24,419 nucleotides of DNA from JBQTIQ01 sp052387955 (GTDB lineage: Bacteria > Actinomycetota > Acidimicrobiia > Acidimicrobiales > JACDCH01). A model generated the notes under the pieces. It did no database searches. It saw only the letters and a program-made list of their open reading frames with translations, and was not told where the DNA came from. Where the stretch lies: assembly GCA_052387955.1 (NCBI GenBank), contig JBQTIQ010000088.1:1-24419 (forward strand), in the 5' to 3' direction. Every line of letters begins with the position of its first letter. Positions within the stretch are counted from its first letter, which is position 1. Positions 15,578-22,400 of this stretch are shown here, one piece after another. Position numbers and translations under genes: made by a program.

Positions 15578-16150
15578 TTACGACTTGGCGCCGTAGTTGA
15601 CGTCAGCGCAGTCCGGCGTGTAGTCCCAGGTTGTGCGGTCCTCGTCACGACTGCTGAGCGAGACCTGCTGCTTGGCCCCGTCCTCGGGGTTGTCGTACGC
15701 CAGCGTGTAGTGGGTGGTCGCACCGTCGCGGGCTCCGTCGGCCTGGGGGGTGGGCACCTTCACCAGGGCCACGGCCTCAGGGGTGGCGACGGACTTGGCC
15801 GCCACGACCTGGGCCCGGAGGGGCTTGGGCTGGCCGACGTTGATGGCCGGGCTGAGGAACAGCTTGGGATCGGTGCCCTCGATGTAGAGCTTGGCCGGGT
15901 CGAAGGCGAAGTCCTTGGCCTTGCCGCCGAGGTTGTCGATCCGGTACACCTGGAACGCGATGTAGGCCTGGTTGGGCCCGAGGCCGGTGTTGCACGCCCC
16001 TCGCTGCTCATAGCTGATGTTGGCGAACTGCTGCTTCCTCGAACAGGCAGTGGCCGCGAACAGCAACGCGGCTACTGCGAGGATCAACGGGAGCTTGACC
16101 CGCAGTCCGACCCGTGGCTGGCGGTCTAGCCGCGCCCCTTCATGTTCCAC
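15578..16150 (-). CDS. Secreted lipoprotein of unknown function
   Basis: The product is 190 residues from GTG at 16150, preceded by GGGGGAAGGGG about seven bases upstream. A basic N-terminus is followed by a hydrophobic helix (~20-34) and the lipobox FAATAC, with lipidation predicted at Cys36. The mature part has two further cysteines (in ACNTGLG and DCADVN) that may pair. It is beta-rich, with LYIEGTDPKLFLSPAINVGQPKPL reading as two blocks of an immunoglobulin-like or small beta-sandwich domain. I do not recognise the family. The gene has its own sigma70-type promoter with a ~60-nt leader, unlike the leaderless genes around it, and shares a strong terminator with the DUF885 gene. Confidence 0.8.
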   Translation of the reverse strand: MEHEGARLDRQPRVGLRVKLPLILAVAALLFAATACSRKQQFANISYEQRGACNTGLGPNQAYIAFQVYRIDNLGGKAKDFAFDPAKLYIEGTDPKLFLSPAINVGQPKPLRAQVVAAKSVATPEAVALVKVPTPQADGARDGATTHYTLAYDNPEDGAKQQVSLSSRDEDRTTWDYTPDCADVNYGAKS

Positions 16151-16213
16151 GCAATTCCCCTTCCCCCAAGGCCACCACCCGATGAATGAACACGCCGGGC
16201 GCCGAGCGGCCGA

Positions 16214-16243
16214 AGCATGATGCGCTCTGACGAGCCCTGTCAA
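16214..16243 (-). promoter_or_regulatory. Sigma70-type promoter of the lipoprotein gene
   Basis: On the minus strand a perfect TTGACA (16238-16243) is followed after 18 bp by CATGCT (16214-16219). A leader of roughly 55-60 nt with a strong ribosome-binding site leads to the GTG at 16150. Confidence 0.55.
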
Positions 16244-16266
16244 GGCTTTCGCGCACTCTGAGCCTG

Positions 16267-16290
16267 AAAATCCCGGTCTGGGCGTTTTTT
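16267..16290 (+). terminator. A-stretch/T-stretch hairpin upstream of the lyase gene
   Basis: AAAA, CCC, a 5-nt loop, GGG and then TTTTTT form a short stem ending in six T. The GC part is only 3 bp, so it is weak. The six-T run is unusual for this window and may act as a terminator or an AT-rich upstream element. Confidence 0.3.
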
Positions 16291-16350
16291 CCGGTCGCCC
16301 TGGCGGAGGGCCTCGGCCTCGTCATGTGGTCGTCGGGTGCGGCCCGGCAA

Positions 16351-16356
16351 TACCAT
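16351..16356 (+). promoter_or_regulatory. -10 box of a leaderless promoter for the lyase gene
   Basis: TACCAT ends 6 nt before the GTG at 16363. This rules out the upstream in-frame codon at 16324 as the start. Confidence 0.55.
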
Positions 16357-16362
16357 TCGCCC

Positions 16363-17304
16363 GTGTCCGCCCGCTCCCGCCACCTGCCCCGTCGGTCGTG
16401 CCTCTCGGTACCCGGATCGAGCGAGAAGATGCTGGCCAAGGGCCCGTCGATCCCCGCCGACATGACCTTTCTCGACCTCGAGGACGCGGTCGCGCCGCTC
16501 GAGAAGCCTGCGGCCCGGGGCAAGGTCGTCGACGCCATCCGCACCCAGGACTGGGGTGAACGGGTCCTGTGCGTACGGGTCAACGCCTGGGACACCCCGT
16601 GGACCGTCTTCGACGTCCTCGAGGTCGTCGGCCAGGCCGGCGAGCGCCTCGACGAGCTGATGCTGCCCAAGGTGCAGTCGGCGGCCGAAGTCGTCGCCCT
16701 CGACCTGTTGCTTTCCCAGGTGGAGGCGAACTGTGGGCTCCCGGTCGGCCACATCGGCATCGAGGCCCAGATCGAGACGGCCCGCGGTGTCATCAACGTC
16801 GAGGAGATCTGCGCCGCCAGCGCCCGGCTCGAGACCGTCATCCTCGGCCCGGTGGACATGTCGGCGTCGATGGAGATGCCCTCCATGGGCGGCGGCCTCG
16901 ACATCCCGGAGTACCCGGGCGACTACTTCCATTACGTCTTCGCCAAGATCCTCATGGCCGGGCGGGCCAACGGCCTCCAGGTCATCGACGGGCCCTACGT
17001 CAAGGTCCGCGACCCGGAGGGCTTCCGCCACTACTGCGCCCGCACCCAGGTCCTCGGCTACGACGGCAAGTGGGCCCTGCACCCCCACCAGGTCGCCATC
17101 CTCAACGAGGTGTTCGCCCCCACTCAGGCCCAGTTCGACCGGGCCTGCGACGTGCTCGACGCCTACGCCAAGGCGACCGGCGAAGGCGACCGGAAGGGCG
17201 CGGTCATGCTCGGCGAGGAGATGATCGACGAAGCGTCACGCAAGGTGGCGGTCAAGCTCGTGGCCAAGGGTGAACGCGCCGGTATGACCCGGACCGCGAG
17301 CTGA
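16363..17304 (+). CDS. CitE/HpcH-type CoA-ester lyase, probably (beta-methyl)malyl-CoA lyase
   Basis: The product is 313 residues. It is a TIM-barrel aldolase of the HpcH/HpaI/CitE family. Visible blocks are SVPGSSEKMLAK (CoA site), FLDLEDAVAP, LMLPKV, GIEAQIETARGVINVEEI (acidic metal ligand), ILGPVDMSASM and GKWALHPHQVAILNEVFAPT. The length and the C-terminal GEEMIDEASRKVAVKLV resemble Mcl1-type lyases, which split beta-methylmalyl-CoA to glyoxylate and propionyl-CoA or malyl-CoA to glyoxylate and acetyl-CoA. The nearby methylsuccinyl-CoA-dehydrogenase-type ACAD and MaoC hydratase support this over citrate lyase, for which no alpha or gamma subunits are seen. The glycosyltransferase gene follows after 92 bp. 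Confidence 0.82.
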   Translation: MSARSRHLPRRSCLSVPGSSEKMLAKGPSIPADMTFLDLEDAVAPLEKPAARGKVVDAIRTQDWGERVLCVRVNAWDTPWTVFDVLEVVGQAGERLDELMLPKVQSAAEVVALDLLLSQVEANCGLPVGHIGIEAQIETARGVINVEEICAASARLETVILGPVDMSASMEMPSMGGGLDIPEYPGDYFHYVFAKILMAGRANGLQVIDGPYVKVRDPEGFRHYCARTQVLGYDGKWALHPHQVAILNEVFAPTQAQFDRACDVLDAYAKATGEGDRKGAVMLGEEMIDEASRKVAVKLVAKGERAGMTRTAS

Positions 17305-17396
17305 CGACCTGCTGATGGCCCGTGGTGGGTGGGGCTTCGCTCCTGTCTCCGCGGGCCTGGTCGAGCCCCCCGGTCCTGCCGAGGACGAGGCACTGC

Positions 17397-18293
17397 ATGG
17401 CCCGGGCCCGTAGCGCCGACTTCGGCTCGGCGCCGTTGTCGGCGCCGGCGGGCACGGTCGTGGACGTCATCATCCCGGCCCGCAACGAGGAGCCGACGGT
17501 GCAGCGCAACGTCCGTGCCGCTCGGGCCTGTCGCTACGGGCGCGAGGTGATCGTCGTCGACGACGGCTCGTCCGACGCCACCGCGGCGGTGGCGAGAGCC
17601 GCCGGCGCCCGGGTCGTGGCCCGCTCGGCGCCGGGGGGCTCCAAGGCCAAGGCCATGGCCGCCGGTGTCGCCGCCAGCGATGCCGAAGCCTTCCTGTTCG
17701 TCGACGCCGACTGCACCGGCCTCACCGGCGCCCACCTCGACGCCATCGTCGAGCCCTACCTCCAGGGCCGCGCCGCGATGTCCATCGGTGCGTTCGACTA
17801 CGGCCCCTTCTGGAACCCCCAGGTGCTGCGCTGGCCGCCGCTGTCGGGCGAGCGGATCGTGCCCCGCTGGGTGTGGGAGTCGGTGCCCCCTGACAAGGTC
17901 GACGGGTACTCGATCGAGGTCAGGCTCAACGAGGTCATCGCCGAGGGACGGCTGCCGGTGTCGATCCGCACCATGGGCGGCGTCAACAACCGCACCCAGC
18001 GGATGAAGTACGGCCGGGTCGAGGGCTTCCGCCGCACCTGGCGCATGTACGTCGAGATCCTGTCGCTGATGCGCCCGGTGGGCGACGTCCGCTGGAGCAC
18101 CTACTGGTTCTGGCTCCGGGACCTGACTGTATTGCCGGCGTTCCCGGGCCACGCAGGTCGCTCGCGGCCGCGCCTGCGCTGGCGCTCCGGCGCTCGCATC
18201 GGCGGAGGAGCCGGATCGCTCGAGAACCCCGGATTGCCGGCGTTCCCCGGGAACCCCGTCACGAAGCCGCCGACAACAGCCGACGGGCGATGA
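17397..18293 (+). CDS. Family 2 glycosyltransferase with a repeat-derived C-terminal tail
   Basis: The product is 298 residues from ATG at 17397, with GACGAGG six bases upstream; the frame is open to 17322 but without support. It has a GT-A fold: VDVIIPARNEE, EVIVVDDGSSDAT and the metal-binding FVDADC (DxD-like). GYSIEVRLNEVIAEG and the basic VNNRTQRMKYGRVEGF follow. It lacks membrane segments. Donor and acceptor sugars cannot be read. The last ~55 residues after WFWLRDLTVL are low-complexity Arg/Gly/Pro and are encoded by DNA carrying a 15-bp direct repeat and hairpins; the final 35 bp overlap the convergent ACAD gene. The tail looks like repeat DNA captured by the frame. It separates the lyase from the other pathway genes. 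Confidence 0.82.
   Translation: MARARSADFGSAPLSAPAGTVVDVIIPARNEEPTVQRNVRAARACRYGREVIVVDDGSSDATAAVARAAGARVVARSAPGGSKAKAMAAGVAASDAEAFLFVDADCTGLTGAHLDAIVEPYLQGRAAMSIGAFDYGPFWNPQVLRWPPLSGERIVPRWVWESVPPDKVDGYSIEVRLNEVIAEGRLPVSIRTMGGVNNRTQRMKYGRVEGFRRTWRMYVEILSLMRPVGDVRWSTYWFWLRDLTVLPAFPGHAGRSRPRLRWRSGARIGGGAGSLENPGLPAFPGNPVTKPPTTADGR
18131..18247. repeat. 15-bp direct repeats flanking GC-rich DNA at the glycosyltransferase 3' end
   Basis: ATTGCCGGCGTTCCC occurs at 18131-18145 and 18233-18247, 102 bp apart. The second copy runs into GTTCCCCGGGAAC, a palindrome around one C. The DNA between is Arg-codon-rich and does not resemble the rest of the gene. Confidence 0.6.
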
Positions 18294-19881
18294 CCTTGAG
18301 GCAGAGGGTCTCGTCGGCGCCTTCGAAGATCGACAGCACCCGGGCGTCGACGAAGTAGCGGCTGACGGGGTACTCCTCGGCATAGCCGTAGCCGCCGTGG
18401 ACCTGCATGGCCTCGCGGGTGACCCACTCGGCGGCCTTGCACACGTAGGCCTTCACCATGGCTGCCTCGAGGGTGCCCTCACCCTTGGCCATCAGCCGGG
18501 CGACGTGGTACATGAACTGGCGCGATGCCTGGACGGTGACCGCCATCCGAGCCAGCTTGACCTGGGTCAGCTGGTACCGGGCCAGCGCCGCGCCGAACAC
18601 CGACCGGTCCTGGGCGTAGCGGCGGGCCTCCTCCAGGGCCGCCTGCATGACCCCGACGGCGCGGCCCGCGGTCTGCAGCCGACCGTTCTCGAAGCCGGCC
18701 ATCTGCAGGTAGAACCCGCGCCCCAGCCCCTCGGGCCCGCCGATCACGGCGTCGTCGGCGGCGAACCACGTGTCGAAGGCGATCTCGTAGGAGTGCATCC
18801 CCCGATAGCCGATCGTGTCGATGGCGCGGCCCTCCATCTTGCCGCCGCCGGGCGCGCCGCCGTCATCGCCGGCGGCCTGGGTGTGGGCGAACCCGTGGCC
18901 CTCACCGCGAGGCTTGGGTATCACGAACAGCGACAGGCCCCGGTGCCCCTTGGTGCGGTCGGGATCGGTCCGGGCCAACAGCATCACAACGTCGGCGGCG
19001 GCCCCGAAGGTGCACCACGTCTTGACGCCGCTGATCGACCAGCCGCCGTCCGTCCTGGTCGCCGCCGTGGTGATGCCGGCGACGTCGGAGCCGAAGTCGG
19101 GTTCGGTCACGGCCACCGCGCACAGGGCGTCGGCGGAAGCAAGGCGGGGTAGCCAGCGCTGCTTCTGGTCCTCGGTGCCCCCGTCGATCAGCGCCCGAGC
19201 GAGGATCTCGGGGCGGGTCACGAGCGAGCCCCCGATGCCGAGCGAGCCCCGGGACAGCTCCTCGGTGGCGACGACCATCCCCAGGTACTCGGACTCACCG
19301 CCGGCGCCGAAGCCCCCGTACTCCTCCGGGATCGACAGGCCGAAGGCGCCCATCTCGGCCAGGCCCGAGATCACGTGCGGGGGGACGTCGGCATTGGCCC
19401 GGTGCACGTGCTCGGCCGACGGGCGGACCTGGTCGTCGGCGAAGCGTCGGAAGGAGTCGCGGACCAGTTCGAAGTCCTCGTCGAGATGCCGGGGGCCGTC
19501 GGCCTCGGCCAGCCCGGCCAGGAAAGCCGGGTCGCGGTAGGCGGTGACGAACGGGCGGGCGTCGTCGAGGGCACCGTCGTGGACCCCCCAGGCGGCTTCG
19601 CGGCCATAGACCTTGGCCGCCACGTCGGCCACGGCATCGGCCACGAACGCGCACGTGATGGCCGCCTCGATCTGGCCCTTGGCCCCGTAGTCGAGCATCG
19701 ACCGGGCCATCGCCACCGCGGCGGCGGCGTGGGCGAGGTCGTAGGCCACCACCTGGTGGGCGTCCACGCCCCCGGCCGCGGCCAGGGCCTGCACCCCTGC
19801 GCCGACGACTGCGGCGGCGCTGTCGACCGCGTCGGCGGCGGCGGTCAATGCCCGACGGGGTTCTTGGTCAGGGCTGGTCAT
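18259..19881 (-). CDS. mcd: Acyl-CoA dehydrogenase of the methylsuccinyl-CoA dehydrogenase type
   Basis: The product is 540 residues from ATG at 19881, about 150 longer at the N-terminus than a normal ~380-residue ACAD. Methylsuccinyl-CoA dehydrogenase (Mcd) of the ethylmalonyl-CoA pathway has this extension. The extension reads VVAYDLAHAAAAVAMARSMLDYG (two blocks) and FVADAVADVAAKV. The core follows with GPRHLDEDFELVRDSFRRF, GLSIPEEYGGFGAGGES, AVTEPDFGSDVAG (FAD/substrate site) and GVKTWCTFGAAADVVM. QVHGGYGYAEEYPVSRYFVDAR near the C-terminus and FEGADE hold the general-base region. It should oxidise (2S)-methylsuccinyl-CoA to mesaconyl-CoA with FAD. It is divergent from the MaoC gene, its probable next step. 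Its TACTGT box lies 7 nt before the ATG. Confidence 0.82.
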   Translation of the reverse strand: MTSPDQEPRRALTAAADAVDSAAAVVGAGVQALAAAGGVDAHQVVAYDLAHAAAAVAMARSMLDYGAKGQIEAAITCAFVADAVADVAAKVYGREAAWGVHDGALDDARPFVTAYRDPAFLAGLAEADGPRHLDEDFELVRDSFRRFADDQVRPSAEHVHRANADVPPHVISGLAEMGAFGLSIPEEYGGFGAGGESEYLGMVVATEELSRGSLGIGGSLVTRPEILARALIDGGTEDQKQRWLPRLASADALCAVAVTEPDFGSDVAGITTAATRTDGGWSISGVKTWCTFGAAADVVMLLARTDPDRTKGHRGLSLFVIPKPRGEGHGFAHTQAAGDDGGAPGGGKMEGRAIDTIGYRGMHSYEIAFDTWFAADDAVIGGPEGLGRGFYLQMAGFENGRLQTAGRAVGVMQAALEEARRYAQDRSVFGAALARYQLTQVKLARMAVTVQASRQFMYHVARLMAKGEGTLEAAMVKAYVCKAAEWVTREAMQVHGGYGYAEEYPVSRYFVDARVLSIFEGADETLCLKVIARRLLSAAS

Positions 19882-19888
19882 GATGGGC

Positions 19889-19894
19889 ACAGTA
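19889..19894 (-). promoter_or_regulatory. -10 box of a leaderless promoter for the ACAD gene
   Basis: TACTGT on the minus strand ends 7 nt before the ATG at 19881, so the upstream in-frame codon at 19905 cannot be the start of a transcript from this promoter. Confidence 0.5.
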
Positions 19895-19948
19895 CCGACC
19901 GGCATTCGGGCCCGGTCCAGGGCACGATCGACGAGAGGAGTGCTCCCC

Positions 19949-20473
19949 GTGACGGTGCACGAGCGCCCGTTCGGGCGTTGCTACGAGGATTTCGAGGTCG
20001 GCGACATCTACAAGCACTGGCCGGGCAAGACGATCACCGAGTACGACGACCACCTGTTCTGCATGATCACCATGAACCACCACCCGTTGCACACCAACGC
20101 GTGGTTCGCCGAGAACGAGAGCCCGTTCGGCCGCAACGTGGTCGTCGGCAACCTCGTGTACTCGGTGGTCTTGGGCATGAGCGTCCCCGACGTGAGCGGG
20201 TCGGCCATCGCCAACCTCGAGATCGAGAGCCTGCGCCACGCCAAGCCGACGTTCCACGGCGACACGATCTACGCCGAGACCAGGGTGCTGGACAAGCGCC
20301 TCACCTCGAGGCCCGACCGCGGGATCGTGACCGTCGAGACCAAGGGCGTCAACCAGCGGGGCGAAGAGGTGTGCTCCTTCCGGCGCAAGGCCATGGTGTG
20401 GGGACGCGACGCCGCCCCCGGGCGGGCTCGGCCCTACGAGAGCGACGAACTGTGGGCTGACGGGGACGGGTGA
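19949..20473 (+). CDS. MaoC-family hydratase, probable mesaconyl-CoA hydratase
   Basis: The product is 174 residues from GTG at 19949, with AGGAG eight bases upstream; the longer frame from 19880 overlaps the opposite gene start. It is a single hot-dog domain with GRCYEDFEVGDIY at the start, ITMNHHPLHTNAWFAE (the MaoC Asp/Asn-His hydratase motif region) and GRNVVVGNLVYSVVLGMSV. It is close in pattern to the actinobacterial MaoC proteins found with Mcl and Mcd genes, which hydrate mesaconyl-CoA to beta-methylmalyl-CoA. Rhodobacter Mch is a double-domain protein of ~340 residues, so this would be the single-domain type and the assignment depends partly on context. It is the first gene of an operon with a methyltransferase and MutY. 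Confidence 0.78.
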   Translation: MTVHERPFGRCYEDFEVGDIYKHWPGKTITEYDDHLFCMITMNHHPLHTNAWFAENESPFGRNVVVGNLVYSVVLGMSVPDVSGSAIANLEIESLRHAKPTFHGDTIYAETRVLDKRLTSRPDRGIVTVETKGVNQRGEEVCSFRRKAMVWGRDAAPGRARPYESDELWADGDG

Positions 20474-21264
20474 ACCGCCCCCGGCCGGAGCTGCCGGCCG
20501 CCACCGCGCCCGGCACCAGCGGCGGACGGGCCGCCGCGGTGGCGGGCTTCGGCGCCGGCGTCGCCGACTACGAGTCGGGCCGGCCCGGTTACCCCGACGA
20601 GGTCGTGGCCGGCCTGGGCCGGAGGCTGGGCCTGTCCCCGGGAGCCCGGGTCGGCGACCTCGGCGCCGGCACCGGCAAGCTCACCCGGGCGCTCGTCGGC
20701 CACGGTTGGGACGTGGTCGCGCTCGAGCCGGTAGCGGCCATGCGGGCACTGCTGGCCGAGACCGTGCCGGCGGCCCGGGTGGTGGCGGCCTGGGCCGAGG
20801 CCCTCCCGGTGCGGGCGGGCTCGCTCGACGCCGTGTGCGTGGCGCAGGCATTCCACTGGTTCGACGCCCCCCGGGCCCTGGCCGAGTGCACCCGCGCCCT
20901 GCGCCCGAAAGGGGGGCTGGCGGTGCTCTTCAACGAGCGGGACCAGCGCGAACCGTGGGTGGCGGCCATGAGCGCGGCAATCGAATGGCACCAGCACTCG
21001 CCGTCGCAGTATCAGCGCACCGACTGGGGTGAGGTCATCCAGGCCGGCGGCTTCGGGCCGGTCGGTCGCCTCTCGGTCGAGTGGTCCCAGCCCGTCACCG
21101 GCGAAGTCCTGGCCGCCCAGGTCGCTTCGATCAGCTACGTGGCCAGCGCCGCGCCGGCCCGGCGGCGACGCTACGTGGAGGCTGTGCTCGCCCTCGTGGC
21201 CGACCGGGCCGAACCCTTCCTGCTGCCCTACGTCACCACCCTGTGGTGGGCGATCGGGCCATGA
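20470..21264 (+). CDS. Class I SAM-dependent methyltransferase
   Basis: The product is 264 residues from a GTG that overlaps the MaoC stop by four bases (GTGA). The Rossmann-type SAM site is VGDLGAGTGKLTRALV (motif I, ~60-75), then VVALEPVAAMR (acidic end of beta 2), AWAEALPVRAGSLDAVCVAQAFHWF (in two parts, motif II) and ALRPKGGLAVLFNERDQRE. It belongs to the Methyltransf_11 type; the acceptor is unknown. The QAFHWF pattern is common in YcgJ/UbiE-like and trans-aconitate-type enzymes but does not settle the substrate. The 20 N-terminal residues are Ala/Pro-rich. It is translationally coupled on both sides. Confidence 0.88.
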   Translation: MNRPRPELPAATAPGTSGGRAAAVAGFGAGVADYESGRPGYPDEVVAGLGRRLGLSPGARVGDLGAGTGKLTRALVGHGWDVVALEPVAAMRALLAETVPAARVVAAWAEALPVRAGSLDAVCVAQAFHWFDAPRALAECTRALRPKGGLAVLFNERDQREPWVAAMSAAIEWHQHSPSQYQRTDWGEVIQAGGFGPVGRLSVEWSQPVTGEVLAAQVASISYVASAAPARRRRYVEAVLALVADRAEPFLLPYVTTLWWAIGP

Positions 21265-22169
21265 CCGCGTCGAGGTGGGGCCAGCCGGCGGGGCCGGGGA
21301 ACGCCCACGACACCGCGCTGCTGGCGTGGTGGGCGGCCGAGGGCCGTCACGACCTGCCCTGGCGTCACACCCGCGACCCGTGGGCGGTCCTGGTCTCGGA
21401 GGTGATGCTCCAACAGACCCAGGCGGCTCGGGTCAAGGGGCGCTTCGGGGGCTTCCTCCGCCGGTTTCCCACGCCGGCGGCGACGGCGCAGGCCAGCGCT
21501 GGCGAGGTCATCGACGCCTGGTCGGGGCTGGGCTACAACCGACGGGCGGTCAGCCTGCACCGGGCCGCCACCCAGATCTGCGGGCACCACCGGGGGCGGG
21601 TGCCGGGCACGCTCGCAGAGCTGAAGGCGCTGCCCGGGGTCGGCCCCTACACCGCCCGGGCCGTGCTGGTGTTCGCCTTCGGCCACGACGTCGGCCTGGT
21701 GGACGCCACCGCCGGTCGGGTGGTGGCCCGGGCGCTGGCCGGCCGGCCGTTGGCGCCGGCCGAGGCCCAGACGGTCGCCGACGCCGCCGTGCCTGCCGGT
21801 CGGGGCTGGGAATGGGGGCAGGCGGTCTTCGACCTGGGAGCGCTGGTGTGCCGGCGCCGGCAGCCGGCGTGCGGCTCCTGCCCGGTGCGGGGGCGCTGTG
21901 CCTGGGCGTCGGCCGCCTTCGCCGGCCCTGATCCCGCCGCCGGGAGCGCCGGCGAGAGGGAGCCGCAGTCACCCCTGGCCGGCTCGTTCCGCCAGGGCCG
22001 GGCCCGACTGGTGACGCGGCTGCGGTCGGGCCCAGTCGGGGAGACCGAGATGGCGGGCGCCTCCGGTTGGCCCGACGACCCCGACCGGGCGACTGCGGCG
22101 GCGGCATCGCTGGTGCGCGACGGCCTCGCCGCCTGGGACGCCGCCGGGGGGCTGCGGCTGCCCCGATGA
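21261..22169 (+). CDS. mutY: A/G-specific adenine glycosylase
   Basis: The product is 302 residues from an ATG overlapping the methyltransferase stop by four bases (ATGA); an upstream in-frame codon at 21081 lies inside the methyltransferase. It removes adenine mispaired with 8-oxoguanine. Landmarks are RHDLPWRHTRDPWAVLVSE with catalytic Glu47 before VMLQQTQ, the helix-hairpin-helix LPGVGPYTA (124-132) with Tyr where endonuclease III has Lys, and catalytic Asp148 in LVDATAGRV. The iron-sulfur ligands follow C-x6-C-x2-C-x5-C (CRRRQPACGSCPVRGRC). The C-terminal 8-oxoG-recognition domain of E. coli MutY is reduced to ~70 residues, as is common in actinobacteria. Confidence 0.95.
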   Translation: MTASRWGQPAGPGNAHDTALLAWWAAEGRHDLPWRHTRDPWAVLVSEVMLQQTQAARVKGRFGGFLRRFPTPAATAQASAGEVIDAWSGLGYNRRAVSLHRAATQICGHHRGRVPGTLAELKALPGVGPYTARAVLVFAFGHDVGLVDATAGRVVARALAGRPLAPAEAQTVADAAVPAGRGWEWGQAVFDLGALVCRRRQPACGSCPVRGRCAWASAAFAGPDPAAGSAGEREPQSPLAGSFRQGRARLVTRLRSGPVGETEMAGASGWPDDPDRATAAAASLVRDGLAAWDAAGGLRLPR

Positions 22170-22293
22170 GGCGACCGGGGCCGTGCCGCCCGGAGAATGC
22201 CCCCGGGTGGCTCCGCCAGGTGATGTTCTTCGCGCCCATCGTGAACCCCGATCGGCCCACCTTCCGGCAGAGTCGGCTGATCGTCGTTAGCCG

Positions 22294-22331
22294 GAACCGT
22301 CGGGCGCCGGCGCCAGGCGGGGCGACGGTTC
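22294..22331 (+). terminator. 9-bp inverted repeat after mutY
   Basis: GAACCGTCG (22294-22302) and CGACGGTTC (22323-22331) are exact inverse arms around a 20-nt loop that itself contains the palindrome GGCGCCGGCGCC. It lies between mutY and the FtsH-like gene, about 70 bp before that gene, and may be a terminator or leader structure. Confidence 0.45.
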
Positions 22332-22371
22332 TCGATCCGGACATTCTGGGTACCGTGCCCTCATCGCCGCA

Positions 22372-22377
22372 TAGCGT
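22372..22377 (+). promoter_or_regulatory. Possible -10 box for the FtsH-like gene
   Basis: TAGCGT lies 11 nt before a GTG at 22389 and 23 nt before the GTG at 22401. TACCGT at 22351-22356 is an alternative. No good -35 is visible for either. Confidence 0.35.
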
Positions 22378-22400
22378 TGGCGCTGGTCGTGGAGGTAGCG

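Noticed and set aside
16363..17304. Citrate lyase beta subunit proper
   Set aside because: No alpha, gamma or citrate lyase accessory genes are nearby, and the neighbours fit a malyl-CoA-type lyase better.
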